DNA of 64,000 nt from Calothrix sp. PCC 7716. GTDB taxonomy: Bacteria > Cyanobacteriota > Cyanobacteriia > Cyanobacteriales > Nostocaceae. Below are positions 25,940 through 35,746 of this stretch, piece after piece. Each line of letters opens with the position of its first letter. Positions within the stretch are counted from its first letter, which is position 1. The notes under the pieces are model-generated. The model saw only the letters and a program-made list of their open reading frames with translations. It searched no databases and was not told the DNA's origin. Where the stretch lies: positions 6,204,580-6,268,579 of the forward strand of contig NZ_AP025018.1 of NCBI RefSeq assembly GCF_019977735.1, given 5' to 3'. The position numbers and the translations under genes are program-made.

Positions 25940-26959
25940 ATGACTATTACAATGATACAGACAGAGGAACAACAACTGTGGGATGAAGCAGCTGCAATGA
26001 GTACATGTAGCGTTGCGTCAGAAGATTTTGAATTTATTCACGAAATTCCAAAGCTGTTTGGTAATGGGTATATCCGATTTATTGATATTTATCCTGAAAT
26101 TACTCTGAGAATTCGTGACTATGAATACTATGATGATGTAATCTTAAAAGTTCCCACTTCTAATCATCCTCTGGAATTTGGGACATTACTTTCAGGTATA
26201 ATGATAGATGAATGTGGACAGTTTGGGGAAGGGTATACATTTATTTCTGGTGGTGGTATTCAGAAAAAAATGACTGGGAAAATTTTCAAATCTCAGCGCA
26301 TTGTAGGTGTTGATATTCATATGCCACCCGAACTATTAAAGACTTTCTTCCCAGGAAAAGACGGAGAAGTCTCTCCAGAGTTGAAGTTGCTTGTAAAAGG
26401 TGATGACTGGCAAACATTAATTTATCCAAAAACTACAAATGCGATACAAGGGGTAGTGCAGCAAATTGTCAACTGTCCTTTACAAGGTATTATAAAGCAG
26501 ATGTACTTGCAAGGTAAAGTGCTGGAACTGATGGCATTACAGTTAAGTACAATTATGGCAAATGATTGTAAGCTAGCATCTGAGTCGCAATTACAAGCCG
26601 GAACTATTGCCAAAATTCATTATGCCAAGGATATTCTACTTTCCCGCTTAGAAAATCCACCGTCATTATTAGAATTAGCACAACAAGTAAAGTTGAGCGA
26701 ACGCACCTTACAAAAAGGCTTTCAATCACTGTTTGGCATTACAGTACTAAGTTACGTAATCGACAAGCGCATGGAACGAGCAGAACATTTGCTACGAGAA
26801 GGAAACCGTACAGTTACAGAAGTTGCAATGATAAGTGGGTATTCAAACATATCACATTTTTCTGCTGCCTTCAAGCGTAAATTTAGCATTACCCCTAAAG
26901 AATGTTTGTTGGGAAAAATGACTGTTTCGCGATATGAAAGTGCTTCGGAGATGTTTTAG
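25940..26959 (+). CDS. PchR-like AraC-family regulator (second twin pair, copy 1)
   Basis: 339 aa. The N-terminal sensing half has FLEFIH-type start motifs (DFEFIHEIPKLFGNGYIRFI), YTFISGGGIQKKM and VDIHMPPELLKTFFPGKDG; the C-terminal HTH pair is SLLELAQQVKLSERTLQKGF and VTEVAMISGYSNISHFSAAF, then KRKFSITPKE. ATG at 25940 (MTITM) matches the MTIT/MTIN starts of all paralogs; a frame from TTG 25904 adds twelve residues. It is one of two tandem copies with a 1273-bp period. Upstream the stretch GTGATAATTAATCTCAATAA, shared with copy 2, may be an iron-responsive site. Expected to regulate the receptor at 28320. Confidence 0.9.
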   Translation: MTITMIQTEEQQLWDEAAAMSTCSVASEDFEFIHEIPKLFGNGYIRFIDIYPEITLRIRDYEYYDDVILKVPTSNHPLEFGTLLSGIMIDECGQFGEGYTFISGGGIQKKMTGKIFKSQRIVGVDIHMPPELLKTFFPGKDGEVSPELKLLVKGDDWQTLIYPKTTNAIQGVVQQIVNCPLQGIIKQMYLQGKVLELMALQLSTIMANDCKLASESQLQAGTIAKIHYAKDILLSRLENPPSLLELAQQVKLSERTLQKGFQSLFGITVLSYVIDKRMERAEHLLREGNRTVTEVAMISGYSNISHFSAAFKRKFSITPKECLLGKMTVSRYESASEMF

Positions 26960-27212
26960 AATGAAGAGACACAACTTCTTTATTTGTGAGTGAGGAAGGA
27001 AAGCAATTAAACCAGGCAAGTTTTAGATTGACAAATGTATTATTTACGTAGCTTAAGCGCTACTGCAAAAATTATAGCAATAAATATTGTTAATGCAGCT
27101 AAATGCTACAAAAATCCCCAAGCCTGTACTTGTATAAAACTCAGTAAGCAGTGATAATTAATCTCAATAAGCACTTTTGCCGACGCTAACACATAATATT
27201 TCATCATTAGTC

Positions 27213-28211
27213 ATGACTATTACCCTAACACAGAAAGAAAACCTCGAGTTGTGGGATGAAGCAGCAGCAATGAGTACATATAACGTTGCGTCAGAGGATT
27301 TTGAATTTATTTGCGAAGTTCCAAAGCTGTTTGGTAGTGGGTATGCCCGGTTTATTGATGTTTATCCGGAACTTTCTCTAGAAATTCGCGACATTGAATA
27401 TCATGATGATTTAATCATAAAATTTCCTACTTCTAATCATCCTGTGCAATTTGGGGGACTAGTTTCAGGAGTAATAACAGATAGCTGTGGATACTATGGG
27501 GAAGGGTATACGTTTATTTCTGGTGCCGGTGTTCAGAAAAAAATGACTTGGAAAGTTCCCAAATTTCAACGCATTGTAGCTGTTGATATTCATATGCCAC
27601 CCGAACTATTAGCGACTTTTTTCCCAGGAAAAGACGGAGAAACCTCTCCAGAGTTGAAGTTACTTGTGAAGGGTGATGACTGGCAAACATTAATTTACCC
27701 CAAAACTACAAATACGATACAAGGGGTATTGCAGCAAATTGCCAACTGCCCTTTACAAGGTATTACAAAGCAAATATATTTACAAGGTAAGGTGCTGGAA
27801 CTGATGGCATTACAGTTAAGTCCAATTCTGGCAAATGATAGTAAGCTTGAATCTGCGCCGCAATTACACGCTAGTACTATTGCCAAAATTCATTATGCTA
27901 AGGAGATTTTGCTTTCCCGGTTAGAAAATCCACCTTCATTATTAGAGTTAGCACAACAAGTCAAGTTAAGCGAACGCACCTTACAAAAAGGCTTTCAATC
28001 ACTGTTTGGCATTACAGTATTAAGTTACGTTATCGATAAGCGCATGGAACGAGCAGAACATTTGCTACGAGAAGGAAACCGTACAGTTACAGAAGTTGCA
28101 ATGATAAGCGGGTATTCAAACATATCACATTTTTCTGCTGCCTTCAAGCGTAAATTTAGCATTACCCCTAAAGAATGTTTGTTGGGTAAAATGACTGTTT
28201 CGCGATATTAA
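27213..28211 (+). CDS. PchR-like AraC-family regulator (second twin pair, copy 2)
   Basis: 332-aa tandem duplicate of 25940-26959. The last 95 residues are identical to copy 1 by eye, while the sensing half differs at many positions (ARFIDVYPELSLEIRDIEYH against IRFIDIYPEITLRIRDYEYY). The upstream 100 bp is also duplicated. Identical DNA-binding halves with diverging sensor halves suggest that both act on the same promoter with different ligands, or recent gene conversion of the 3' half. The IS-split receptor starts 109 bp downstream in the same direction. Confidence 0.9.
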   Translation: MTITLTQKENLELWDEAAAMSTYNVASEDFEFICEVPKLFGSGYARFIDVYPELSLEIRDIEYHDDLIIKFPTSNHPVQFGGLVSGVITDSCGYYGEGYTFISGAGVQKKMTWKVPKFQRIVAVDIHMPPELLATFFPGKDGETSPELKLLVKGDDWQTLIYPKTTNTIQGVLQQIANCPLQGITKQIYLQGKVLELMALQLSPILANDSKLESAPQLHASTIAKIHYAKEILLSRLENPPSLLELAQQVKLSERTLQKGFQSLFGITVLSYVIDKRMERAEHLLREGNRTVTEVAMISGYSNISHFSAAFKRKFSITPKECLLGKMTVSRY

Positions 28212-29853
28212 TCATGTTTTTGGGTAGACACGGTTGCTTGATATCCTCTAAATTGTACACAGTTTATTAAGAATTATTATCAGTTAATAAATTTAACGAG
28301 TAGAGTGTGAGGTAATATCGTGGGAATTAAGCAACCGTTGCATCATTTCGTTTTGTGGTCGTTAATGACTGTAGCATCGTTTGTATTACCGAATTCTGTG
28401 TTGGCAGAGATTAAAACTTTTGATAAGGATACACCTACAGGTAAGCAACTAAATTCTTCTCCGAATTTGGCTGCTGATACTTTATTTAGAGTAACTGGTG
28501 TAAAGCTTAATCGTAAAGACAATAAAATAGAAGTAATTTTAGAAACATCGGCAGGACAGAAACTACAGCCAACCAGTCGCACTGAAGGGAATACTTTTAT
28601 TGTAGATATTCCTAATAGTCAACTATTTCTGGCTTCTGGGAGTAAAGAATTTGTCACTAATAAACCCTTAGACGGAATTAGTACTGTCACAGTTACTCAA
28701 GTAAACAATAATACTATACAACTGAGAGTAACAGGTGAGGCAGAGTTGCCACAAGTTGAGTTGTTTGATGGAAATGAGGGTCTTATCTTTGCTGTGGCGC
28801 CTGCTAATATAACCCAAGCACCGCAACCAGAGGCGCCGCAAGCAAATGAAAAGCCAGTAACTGAGGCGCTGCAAGATAAACCAGCAGCGCAACAGGACGA
28901 CCCAATTGAGTTAGTGGTGACGGGTGAGCAGGATGGGTATCGCGCACAAGAAGCAACAACAGCAACAAGAACAAATACACCATTGCGAGATATTCCCCAG
29001 TCAATTCAAGTCATCCCCCAACAGGTTATCCAAGACCAGCAAGCCACTCGTCTAGTAGAAGTATTGAAAAATGCACCTGGTGTTGTGCTAGGTGGTCGAT
29101 CACCTCGCGATCCTCTCAATATCATTAACATTCGGGGATTTGATGCATCTAATGATATTCTAATCAATGGTTTGCCAGATCCTACAAGCTCAGAAATAGC
29201 GTTTGGGTCAAATATTGAGCGAGTTGAGGTTCTTAAAGGACCTGCTTCAGTTCTATTTGGTCAAGGTGGGCTTGGTGGTAGCGTTAATTTAGTAACAAAG
29301 CAGCCATTGCCTACTCCTTTCTATTCTGTGGAGGCTTCTGCTGGTAGCTACAATCTTTATCGTGGTGCGATTGATTTAACTGGTCCATTGAATGAAAGTA
29401 AAACGGTATTGTATCGCTTGAATGCTTCTGCTCAAACTAGGGAAAGCTTTATTGATTTCTATGGACACCGAGACTATTTAGTGGCGCCTTCTTTGGCATT
29501 TCAACTCGGTGATAAAACCAAGCTGACATTAGCTGCAGAGTATGCCCTTTCAGAGGGAACCTATGATTTTGGATTGCCTCCCAGAGGCACTGTTTTACCT
29601 AACCCCAATGGCAGAATTCCTCGCAACCGTTTTGTCAGCGAACCAGATTTTAACGACACCTCAAATGAGGTATTTCGTATCGGCTATGATTTTGAACATC
29701 GCTTTAGTGATGACTGGCAAGCAAGGAGCGTTTTCCGGACTTCTTTGTTTCGCCTAAGACGAGACACTGTATTTCCTTTAGCATTGCAAAACGATGGGCG
29801 TACCTTAAATAGAGGAGCAGAGGATGGTACTGAATACAATAATAATACTTATA

Positions 29854-31026
29854 AGTAGGTGGGCAGAAAAATTTATAGGTATGTAACAAAAACTTAACCT
29901 GAGCTATTTTTGTTAAATTTTACACGTTGTGTACTGTAATTACCTTTTTCTCCTCTAGTTTCAATACCATCAATCACAGCATAAGCAAGGTCTAATTCAT
30001 CATCAAAACTTTGCCCACGTAATTCGTCTTTTTTTAAGTGCTGCCATTCCAACTCAATCGGGTTCATTTCAGAGCAATATTTGGGTAAGAAAAACATATA
30101 TAAACCCATTTGCTCCCACTTTGCCCACAATTGTTGTACTTCTCTACATCTATGTACTGGTCCATTATCTTGCACGATTACTCTCATGCGTCCTAATTCT
30201 TGTGCTTCCTGCGCTTCTCTCTCCATCATTTGGATATATGACCAACGGTCAATACCTCCAATTACAAGCCCATAAACAAAGCTTATTAATGGTTGTAAAA
30301 ATCCAATAATGCTTAACCTGCGACCACGACGTGCTGTTTGTTCCACACGTTTTTGCTCACCTTTAAAGTAATATGTATAGCTGGGTTCACTCCATGCACA
30401 AAAGCCTGATTCGTCTAAATATTTTAAATCTATTTCTCCGGCGCCTGCTGAAAGTTCAAGCATATCTAAGTCTGCTTGCTTATTCTCTCGTACTACCGGG
30501 TCTTGCTTTCCCTTGTGACTTTTCCTTGTTCGCTTCCAATTGACCCCCTTTTTTTGAGTACCCGTCTTATTCTGTCGGGACTCAGCTTAATTGAATGTTC
30601 ACGTTCTAATTTTTGGGCTAGTTGAAGACTATTGTATGTACGCGGTTCTTCTCTAAGGCATTTTTCCAAAAACACTATGTTATCTTCATTCCATTTTGGT
30701 TTTCTTCCTCTACCAGGTTGTTCCCAAAGTCCTTCTAACCCTTGTTTTTCCCATTTGTGCAGAACATCTCTTACAGTTTGAACAGTCAAATTAAAGTGAG
30801 CAGCTATATTCTCCACATACCAGCCATGTGCGCTCAACCTAATTATTGCCGCTCGGTCTTTGACCTTGCGTGGTACGTCTGCCGTTCTTATCTTTAATAG
30901 GGTTTGGTCTTGCTCATGAGTCAAAAATACTCTTAAACGGGCGCCCATACTTTTTGTTACCTCGGTACATGCATTTTCCGTATTTATATATCTTTACATA
31001 GTTTGGTTTATTTTTGCCTACCTACT
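29854..31026. mobile_element. IS630-family insertion sequence, 1173 bp
   Basis: Ends are AGTAGGTGGGCAGAAAAA at the left and the complement of AGTAGGTAGGCAAAAATA at the right, flanked by the TA dinucleotide on both sides (29852-29853, 31027-31028), the hallmark of IS630/Tc1 elements. It carries a two-frame transposase on the minus strand. Confidence 0.92.
29894..30948 (-). CDS. IS630-family transposase, two frames joined by -1 frameshifting
   Basis: Frame 1 (30493-30948) encodes the N-terminal helix-turn-helix part (VRDVLHKWEKQGLEGLWEQP). Frame 2 (ending 29894) carries the DDE domain: D in KYLDESGF, D in VIVQDNGPVH and E in CSEMNPIELEW. At the junction the minus strand reads CAAAAAAAGGGGG (plus 30544-30556), a classical slippery run. 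A -1 shift there continues as KKKGVNWKRTRKSHKGKQDP and joins both halves through ENKQADLDMLELSAG. This is the normal expression mode of many IS630 elements, so the transposase is probably active rather than broken. Confidence 0.88.
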
Positions 31027-32090
31027 TAATCTAGACAATTATATTATCGGTAACTTTGCTACGGGTAGTATCAAGCATCAGATAGTAGCAGGATTTAATC
31101 TAAGAAGAACTGATATTGACTATAAATCTAATCTCAGCTTAAATTATGCTCCCCTTGATATTTTTAACCCTGTGTATAGGCGTACTCCAACAAATCCGAG
31201 ATTTGTACCACAGGCTAACAAAGATACGGTGCAGCAATTAGGTATTTACCTCCAGAATCAAATTACATTGGCAGAAAACTTAAAGTTGCTTTTGGGTGGA
31301 CGCTTTGATATTGCCAATCAAAATTTTCAGGCGCCACTTACCCAAACAACTGACTTTAAGCAAACAGAGGCTTTTAGCCCCCGTGTTGGGATTGTTTACC
31401 AGCCCATTCAACCGATCTCCCTTTATGCTAGCTATAGTCGTTCGTTTAATTACTTAACATCTAGTGGATTCGCTCCCGCAGAGGCTGAACCAGAACGAGG
31501 TACACAGTACGAAATTGGTGTCAAAGCTGATATTACAGATCGATTAGCTGCAACGCTGGCATTTTATGACTTAACTCGTTCCAACCTGCCAACATCCGAT
31601 CCCGATAATCCTTTCCAAAGCATTTTAGTTGGAAAACAACGAAGCCGTGGGATTGAGTTTGATATTTCTGGTGAAATCTTGCGGGGATGGAATGTCATTG
31701 CAGGTTATGCTTTCACCAATGCAGAAATCACGGAAGACAATGACTTGCCAATTGGTAATCAATTGAATAATGTGCCGAAACACGCCCTCAACCTATGGAC
31801 AACCTATGAACTTCAATCTGGCAGTTTGAAAGGATTGGGCTTTGGTCTGGGAGTCTTCTACTACGGAGATCGTCAAGGTGAGTTAGGAAATACCTTTGAG
31901 TTGCCAGGTTATACACGAACGGATGCTGCTATATTCTACAAACGGGACAACTTCCGAGCTTCGCTCAATATAAGGAATTTGTTCGATGTTGATTATTTTG
32001 TCTCGGCTCAAAACCGAAATCGCGTTCTCCCAGGAGACCCACTGACAGTACAGGGTACAATTTCTTGGCAGTTTTAAGAGTTAGATGTTC

Positions 32091-32206
32091 ATGAGAATTT
32101 CTGTAATTTGATTTTATCAAATTCTCGATTTCAAAACATTTATGAGCAGTTATCTGATGTTGCGCCTACTATTGCATTGAATAATCCTTTTCGGTGGGTA
32201 GGGAGT
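32091..32206 (+). pseudogene. SBP gene remnant
   Basis: ATGAGAATTTCTGTAATTTG at the start mirrors the start of the SBP gene at 32467, and further on YEQLSDVAPTIALNN parallels YQLLSDMAPTVVLKL of the same gene, after an internal deletion. It sits where the SBP of the split receptor is expected. Only a trace remains. Confidence 0.75.
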
Positions 32207-32320
32207 GCAACGGATGATGAACGGATGTAACGGATAGTTGATTCGTTTAAAGGAGGCGCCGTAAAAGAAAATTTTGTTTGTATCAAATAAATCATCCGTT
32301 ACATCCGTTGTATCCGTTGC
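32207..32320. repeat. CGGAT-type inverted repeat element, copy 1
   Basis: Left end GCAACGGATGATGAACGGAT, right end complement of GCAACGGATACAACGGATGT. Similar elements lie at 38453-38532 and 46068-46166. MITE-like; no coding content. Confidence 0.8.
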
Positions 32321-32422
32321 TAACCAACTCCTCAAAACTTTTGACATAGACCACTACACTAGACCCTTCGCTCCCGCGCGCTTTTAGTTTAAGTTTATCT
32401 AATAAAATCGTATTACTCCCCA

Positions 32423-32452
32423 ATACAGGGCAGAATTTCTTGGCATTTTTGA
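32423..32452 (+). pseudogene. Receptor 3'-end remnant
   Basis: Encodes IQGRISWHF and a stop, matching the VQGTISWQF end of the receptor at 32077. It immediately precedes an intact SBP gene, as in the normal receptor-SBP order, so a second receptor once stood here. Confidence 0.75.
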
Positions 32453-32466
32453 GTAGTTGGATACCC

Positions 32467-33429
32467 ATGAGAATTTCTTTACGTTACTTTACTTGTCTGA
32501 TGTTATTGGTAGTCTTGACGTTAACATTTGTTTGGGGTCGTAGTACAAATATAGAGCATAATGTCGCAAGCACAAAGCAGCAAACGAGAGATTGCCGAGT
32601 AGTGGAACATGTGATGGGTGAGACTTGTATTCCTAATAATCCTCAAAGAGTTGTGACATTGTGGATAAGCACTTTGCGTACCACCTTGGCATTGAGTATC
32701 AAACCTGTTGCATCTACATATATTCCAGGAGAACCTTTCCCTGCTCACCTTAAAGGACAAATAGATGACTTTGAGTACATTGGCACTTTAGCAGAACCAA
32801 ACTTGGAAAAGATTTTACAACTTAAGCCAGATTTAATTTTGGCTAACACTCGGTTGCAAAATATCTATCAGCTGTTATCTGACATGGCGCCTACTGTGGT
32901 GCTAAAACTACCTAGTCCACCACTCCCGTGGCAACAACACCTAGAAGATGTCGCTAAAATTCTTGATAAGGAAAAAGTTAGTGAGCAGTTGGTTGACGAA
33001 TATTGGCGCCGGATTGAAAAACTAAAACTTGCTTTAGGCACCCGTCGCTCTCTTCAGGTATCAGTTGCCACAATATCCCCACCGTATGGGATATTTATAT
33101 ATGGACAACAGCATCCTGTTAGCGCAGTTTTAAATGATATCGGACTACAACGCCCATTATCGCAAAGAGGAGATTTCTTTACAATAGATAATATTTCCCA
33201 GGAGCGATTATCTGATATTGATGGTGATGTTATCTTCCTTTCATATAGAGGAGGAAAAGCCGCGAAGGAAGTTTTAGAGAAGCTCCAACAAAAACCTTTA
33301 TGGCGCCAACTCAAAGCAGTTCAACAAAATCAAGTTTATATTGTAGATGCTGCACACTGGTATGGTTTCGATGTTTTAGCAATGAACGCTGTTATTGATG
33401 ATTTATTCAAATACTTGGTGGCGCCTTGA
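32467..33429 (+). CDS. Iron-siderophore substrate-binding protein without lipobox
   Basis: 320 aa, Peripla_BP_2 class. ATG at 32467 aligns with paralogs; the frame from TTG 32440 only adds remnant receptor DNA. The signal region (LMLLVVLTLTFVWGRSTN) lacks the lipobox Cys present in the close relative at 53409 (FALISACSRN), so it may be soluble in the periplasm or anchored. The motif DCRVVEHVMGETCIPNNPQR with the Cys pair is kept, as are NLEKILQLKPDLILA, KPLWRQLKAVQQNQVYIVDA and AVIDDLFKYLV. Binds ferric siderophore by family. It stands alone after receptor remnants. Confidence 0.88.
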   Translation: MRISLRYFTCLMLLVVLTLTFVWGRSTNIEHNVASTKQQTRDCRVVEHVMGETCIPNNPQRVVTLWISTLRTTLALSIKPVASTYIPGEPFPAHLKGQIDDFEYIGTLAEPNLEKILQLKPDLILANTRLQNIYQLLSDMAPTVVLKLPSPPLPWQQHLEDVAKILDKEKVSEQLVDEYWRRIEKLKLALGTRRSLQVSVATISPPYGIFIYGQQHPVSAVLNDIGLQRPLSQRGDFFTIDNISQERLSDIDGDVIFLSYRGGKAAKEVLEKLQQKPLWRQLKAVQQNQVYIVDAAHWYGFDVLAMNAVIDDLFKYLVAP

Positions 33430-33502
33430 CAAACATGCTCAAAAACTTCAAATCTTCATTTTGCACCAGCCAGTTGTGGAAAATGGCGCCTGTATTTAAT
33501 AA

Positions 33503-33534
33503 GATTCCCGACAACTTTTACGAAGTCGGGAATC
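33503..33534. terminator. Hairpin between convergent genes
   Basis: Perfect 10-bp stem GATTCCCGAC/GTCGGGAATC with a 12-nt loop, 74 bp after the SBP stop. There is no U-run, so a terminator role is only suggested. Confidence 0.5.
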
Positions 33535-33558
33535 TAGGTATGCGAGACAATTATAAGA

Positions 33559-33993
33559 TTATCTATTTAACCAAGCCTCTAAATCAGAAATACTTGAGAA
33601 ATCTAGAAAATCTTCTCCTAAAGCTTCAAGTTGCTCTGTTGTCAAGCCTTGGAGACGTTCAATAATTGATGAGTCGATGGCGCCGAATTTCCGATTAAGC
33701 AAGCGACTTACAAGCCGAAAAGCCTCATTTTTCTCACCTCTCTTTTCTCCTCGCTTTTCTCCTCTCTCTTCTCCTTGTTTTTCTCCTTTTTGTAATATGT
33801 CCTGATAAATTACTGATTCTTTCATAATGTCCTCACTTAATAAATTGCGAATCATTGTTTTGTCAAACTTGAGACCGGCTAATATTTGTGTGTATGCAGC
33901 AGTATTTTGTCTATCACCTCTATTTGGAATTGTAGCAATCTTCTCGACAACTTGCGACAGTAACGCTTCTGGTGAACTTGTTGCTGCTAATGG
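33559..33993 (-). pseudogene. Rpn-type nuclease/transposase family protein, C-terminal part
   Basis: The frame reads ALLSQVVEKIATIPNRGDRQ, NTAAYTQILAGLKFDKTMIR, MKESVIYQDILQKGEKQGEE, then charged GEKRGEK repeats and a DUF4351-like end (LNRKFGAIDSSIIERLQGLT, LEAWLNR). This is the C-terminal third of the Rpn/PD-(D/E)XK transposase-like proteins abundant in cyanobacteria. The nuclease domain is missing: homology begins at a GGCGCC only 4 bp from the ABC gene stop. A short product from ATG 33855 (98 aa) could still be made. Confidence 0.75.
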
Positions 33994-33997
33994 CGCC

Positions 33998-35746
33998 TTA
34001 CCGTTGATTAATTACAATAACTTGGTCTGCGCGATTGATTAGCCATTCACGGTGTGATACTACTAAAATAGTATGTTGTTGGTTTTGAGTGTTATATAGG
34101 TGCCGCCAAAGTTGTTCTTCTGTTTGTACGTCTAATGCGCTGGAGATATCATCAAATACTAATAATTCTGGTTGACGTATTAAAGCGCGCGCTATGGCTG
34201 CACGTTGTAGTTGACCACCTGAAAGACGAACTCCTTTGTAACCGACTAGTGTTTCTAGTCCCAAGGGCATAGCAGCGATATCTTCGGTAAATACTGAGTT
34301 ATATAGTGCTTTTTCGATGTTTTCTCGTGGCGCCTGCCAGCCAAGTAAAAGGTTATCTCGCAATGTTTGACTGAATAATTGAGGAATTTGTGGTACGTAA
34401 GCGCTGCGAGGAGGAGTAAAAAAGTTCGCTGGGTCATCTATTAAGCAACCGTTCCAATATATTTTACCTGCTTGTAAGGGTAATAATCCTAATAAAACTT
34501 GTAGTAGGGTAGTTTTTCCTGCTCCAATGTCTCCTGTGATTACATTTAAAGTTCCTCGTTGTATTTCAAAGCTGATATTTTCAATTCCTTGGTTGCTTCC
34601 TTGATGTAGGTAGGTCAGGTTTTCAACGGTTAATGTTTGTAGTTTGGAATAGTTTGGTTGTATTGGTTCTATTTTAGGTAAGTTTTGTCTTTTTCCCCAG
34701 ATGTTATTTAGGTAAAGCGGTTGAGGTGTAACTAAAGTATCAGATAAATTAGTATTATCTTCTATTAAGTCGCTCATGCGCTCAAAAGAGACTTCTGTTT
34801 GTTTAGTTAAAGCAATAAATTCTCCAAAAAATGTGATAAAGTCAGTTATATATGCTAAATAATATACAAATAAAGCAAAGTCTCCAACTGTGAATCCAAC
34901 ATTGTTTTTTAGTAAGTTTGCGCTTAATAGTAATGTTATTCCTGTACCAAAGTTTACCAGGTTTTGAAAGCTAGAATTTAAGATAGCCGTAAATAATTGG
35001 TCTTTGAGCATAGTTCGGCGCCGTTGGTCATTAAGCTTTTGAAAATGATTAATTACCGATGTTTCGGCGCCTGCAACTTTTATGGCTTGTACTGAGTTAA
35101 ATATTTCACCTATTAATCCTGTGACATTCTCAGTTGCCATACGACTCGCACGACGATAGCGTTTAATACGGTGTTCCATTTGTTGGATGGAAGCTACAAT
35201 TCCAACTACAGGCAAAAATATCAAAATAGTCATCTGCCAATTGATGCTTGCTAAAATGATAAAGGCGATTAAAGCAAATACTCCCGCGTCAAATAGTTCA
35301 GAAGTGCTAACAACATTATCTTCAATGAGTCCAACGTCATCACGGAAGTAACTAATTAATTCTCCTAATGCTAAAGTGTTTTGAGATTGGTTTTCTCTTT
35401 TTAAAGCTAGTGCAGCAGGACGATTGAGAATTATACGCAATAAATTATGTCGTATCAAAGCACTCATTGTGAAACGGTGTTGAGTTTTTGTGATGCGACC
35501 AATAAAAATAAATATTACTCTGCTAATTCCAGTGGCAACTAAGAAAATAACAAACGTCCAAGATGATAAGCTAAGTTGAGATTGATTTGTAAGGGTATTC
35601 AAAAATTCTCGAATAATCAATCCTGGTATAATAGGGAGTCCGGCAATAAACAGCCAAAAAAAGGCATCAATTAAATATAATCTCAAATTATAGCGAATCA
35701 TCCGCCATAAAAGTTGTTTGGTATCAATTTTTTTATTTTGGTTCAT
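33998..35746 (-). CDS. ABC half-transporter, exporter fold (chain with degenerate ATP site)
   Basis: 582 aa with an N-terminal six-helix exporter-type membrane domain (residues about 15-320) and a C-terminal nucleotide-binding domain: Walker A TGDIGAGKTTLL, signature LSGGQLQRAAIARAL, Walker B LLVFDDISSALD, switch His in VVSHREW. The residue after Walker B is Asp instead of the catalytic Glu, so this chain supplies the degenerate site. Its start overlaps the upstream ABC gene by 4 nt (ATGA). The partner is 35743-37464, and an SBP gene overlaps that one in turn. A siderophore import function, as in IrtAB/YbtPQ, is inferred from this coupling. Confidence 0.88.
   Translation of the reverse strand: MNQNKKIDTKQLLWRMIRYNLRLYLIDAFFWLFIAGLPIIPGLIIREFLNTLTNQSQLSLSSWTFVIFLVATGISRVIFIFIGRITKTQHRFTMSALIRHNLLRIILNRPAALALKRENQSQNTLALGELISYFRDDVGLIEDNVVSTSELFDAGVFALIAFIILASINWQMTILIFLPVVGIVASIQQMEHRIKRYRRASRMATENVTGLIGEIFNSVQAIKVAGAETSVINHFQKLNDQRRRTMLKDQLFTAILNSSFQNLVNFGTGITLLLSANLLKNNVGFTVGDFALFVYYLAYITDFITFFGEFIALTKQTEVSFERMSDLIEDNTNLSDTLVTPQPLYLNNIWGKRQNLPKIEPIQPNYSKLQTLTVENLTYLHQGSNQGIENISFEIQRGTLNVITGDIGAGKTTLLQVLLGLLPLQAGKIYWNGCLIDDPANFFTPPRSAYVPQIPQLFSQTLRDNLLLGWQAPRENIEKALYNSVFTEDIAAMPLGLETLVGYKGVRLSGGQLQRAAIARALIRQPELLVFDDISSALDVQTEEQLWRHLYNTQNQQHTILVVSHREWLINRADQVIVINQR

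Larger units (their letters stand above)
28320..32077 (+). pseudogene. AMIN-TonB siderophore receptor split by an IS630 element
   Basis: Starts at GTG 28320 behind GAGG. The 5' part (to 29853) has signal peptide, AMIN domain (VTGVKLNRKDNKIEVILETS), TonB-box region DDPIELVVTGEQDGYRAQEA, plug (RDIPQSIQVIPQQVIQDQQA, ERVEVLKGPASVLFGQGGLG) and the first strands. The 3' part (31029-32077) resumes with DNYIIGNFATGSIKHQIVAG and ends ISWQF. Removing the IS and one TA restores the codons ACT TAT AAT CTA GAC without gap, giving about 859 aa. The gene was therefore intact until a recent insertion, and precise excision would repair it. An SBP gene pair follows. Confidence 0.93.

Noticed and set aside
33426-33665. 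79-codon frame after the SBP gene
   Set aside because: It runs through a hairpin and the antisense of the Rpn-like remnant; no protein features.
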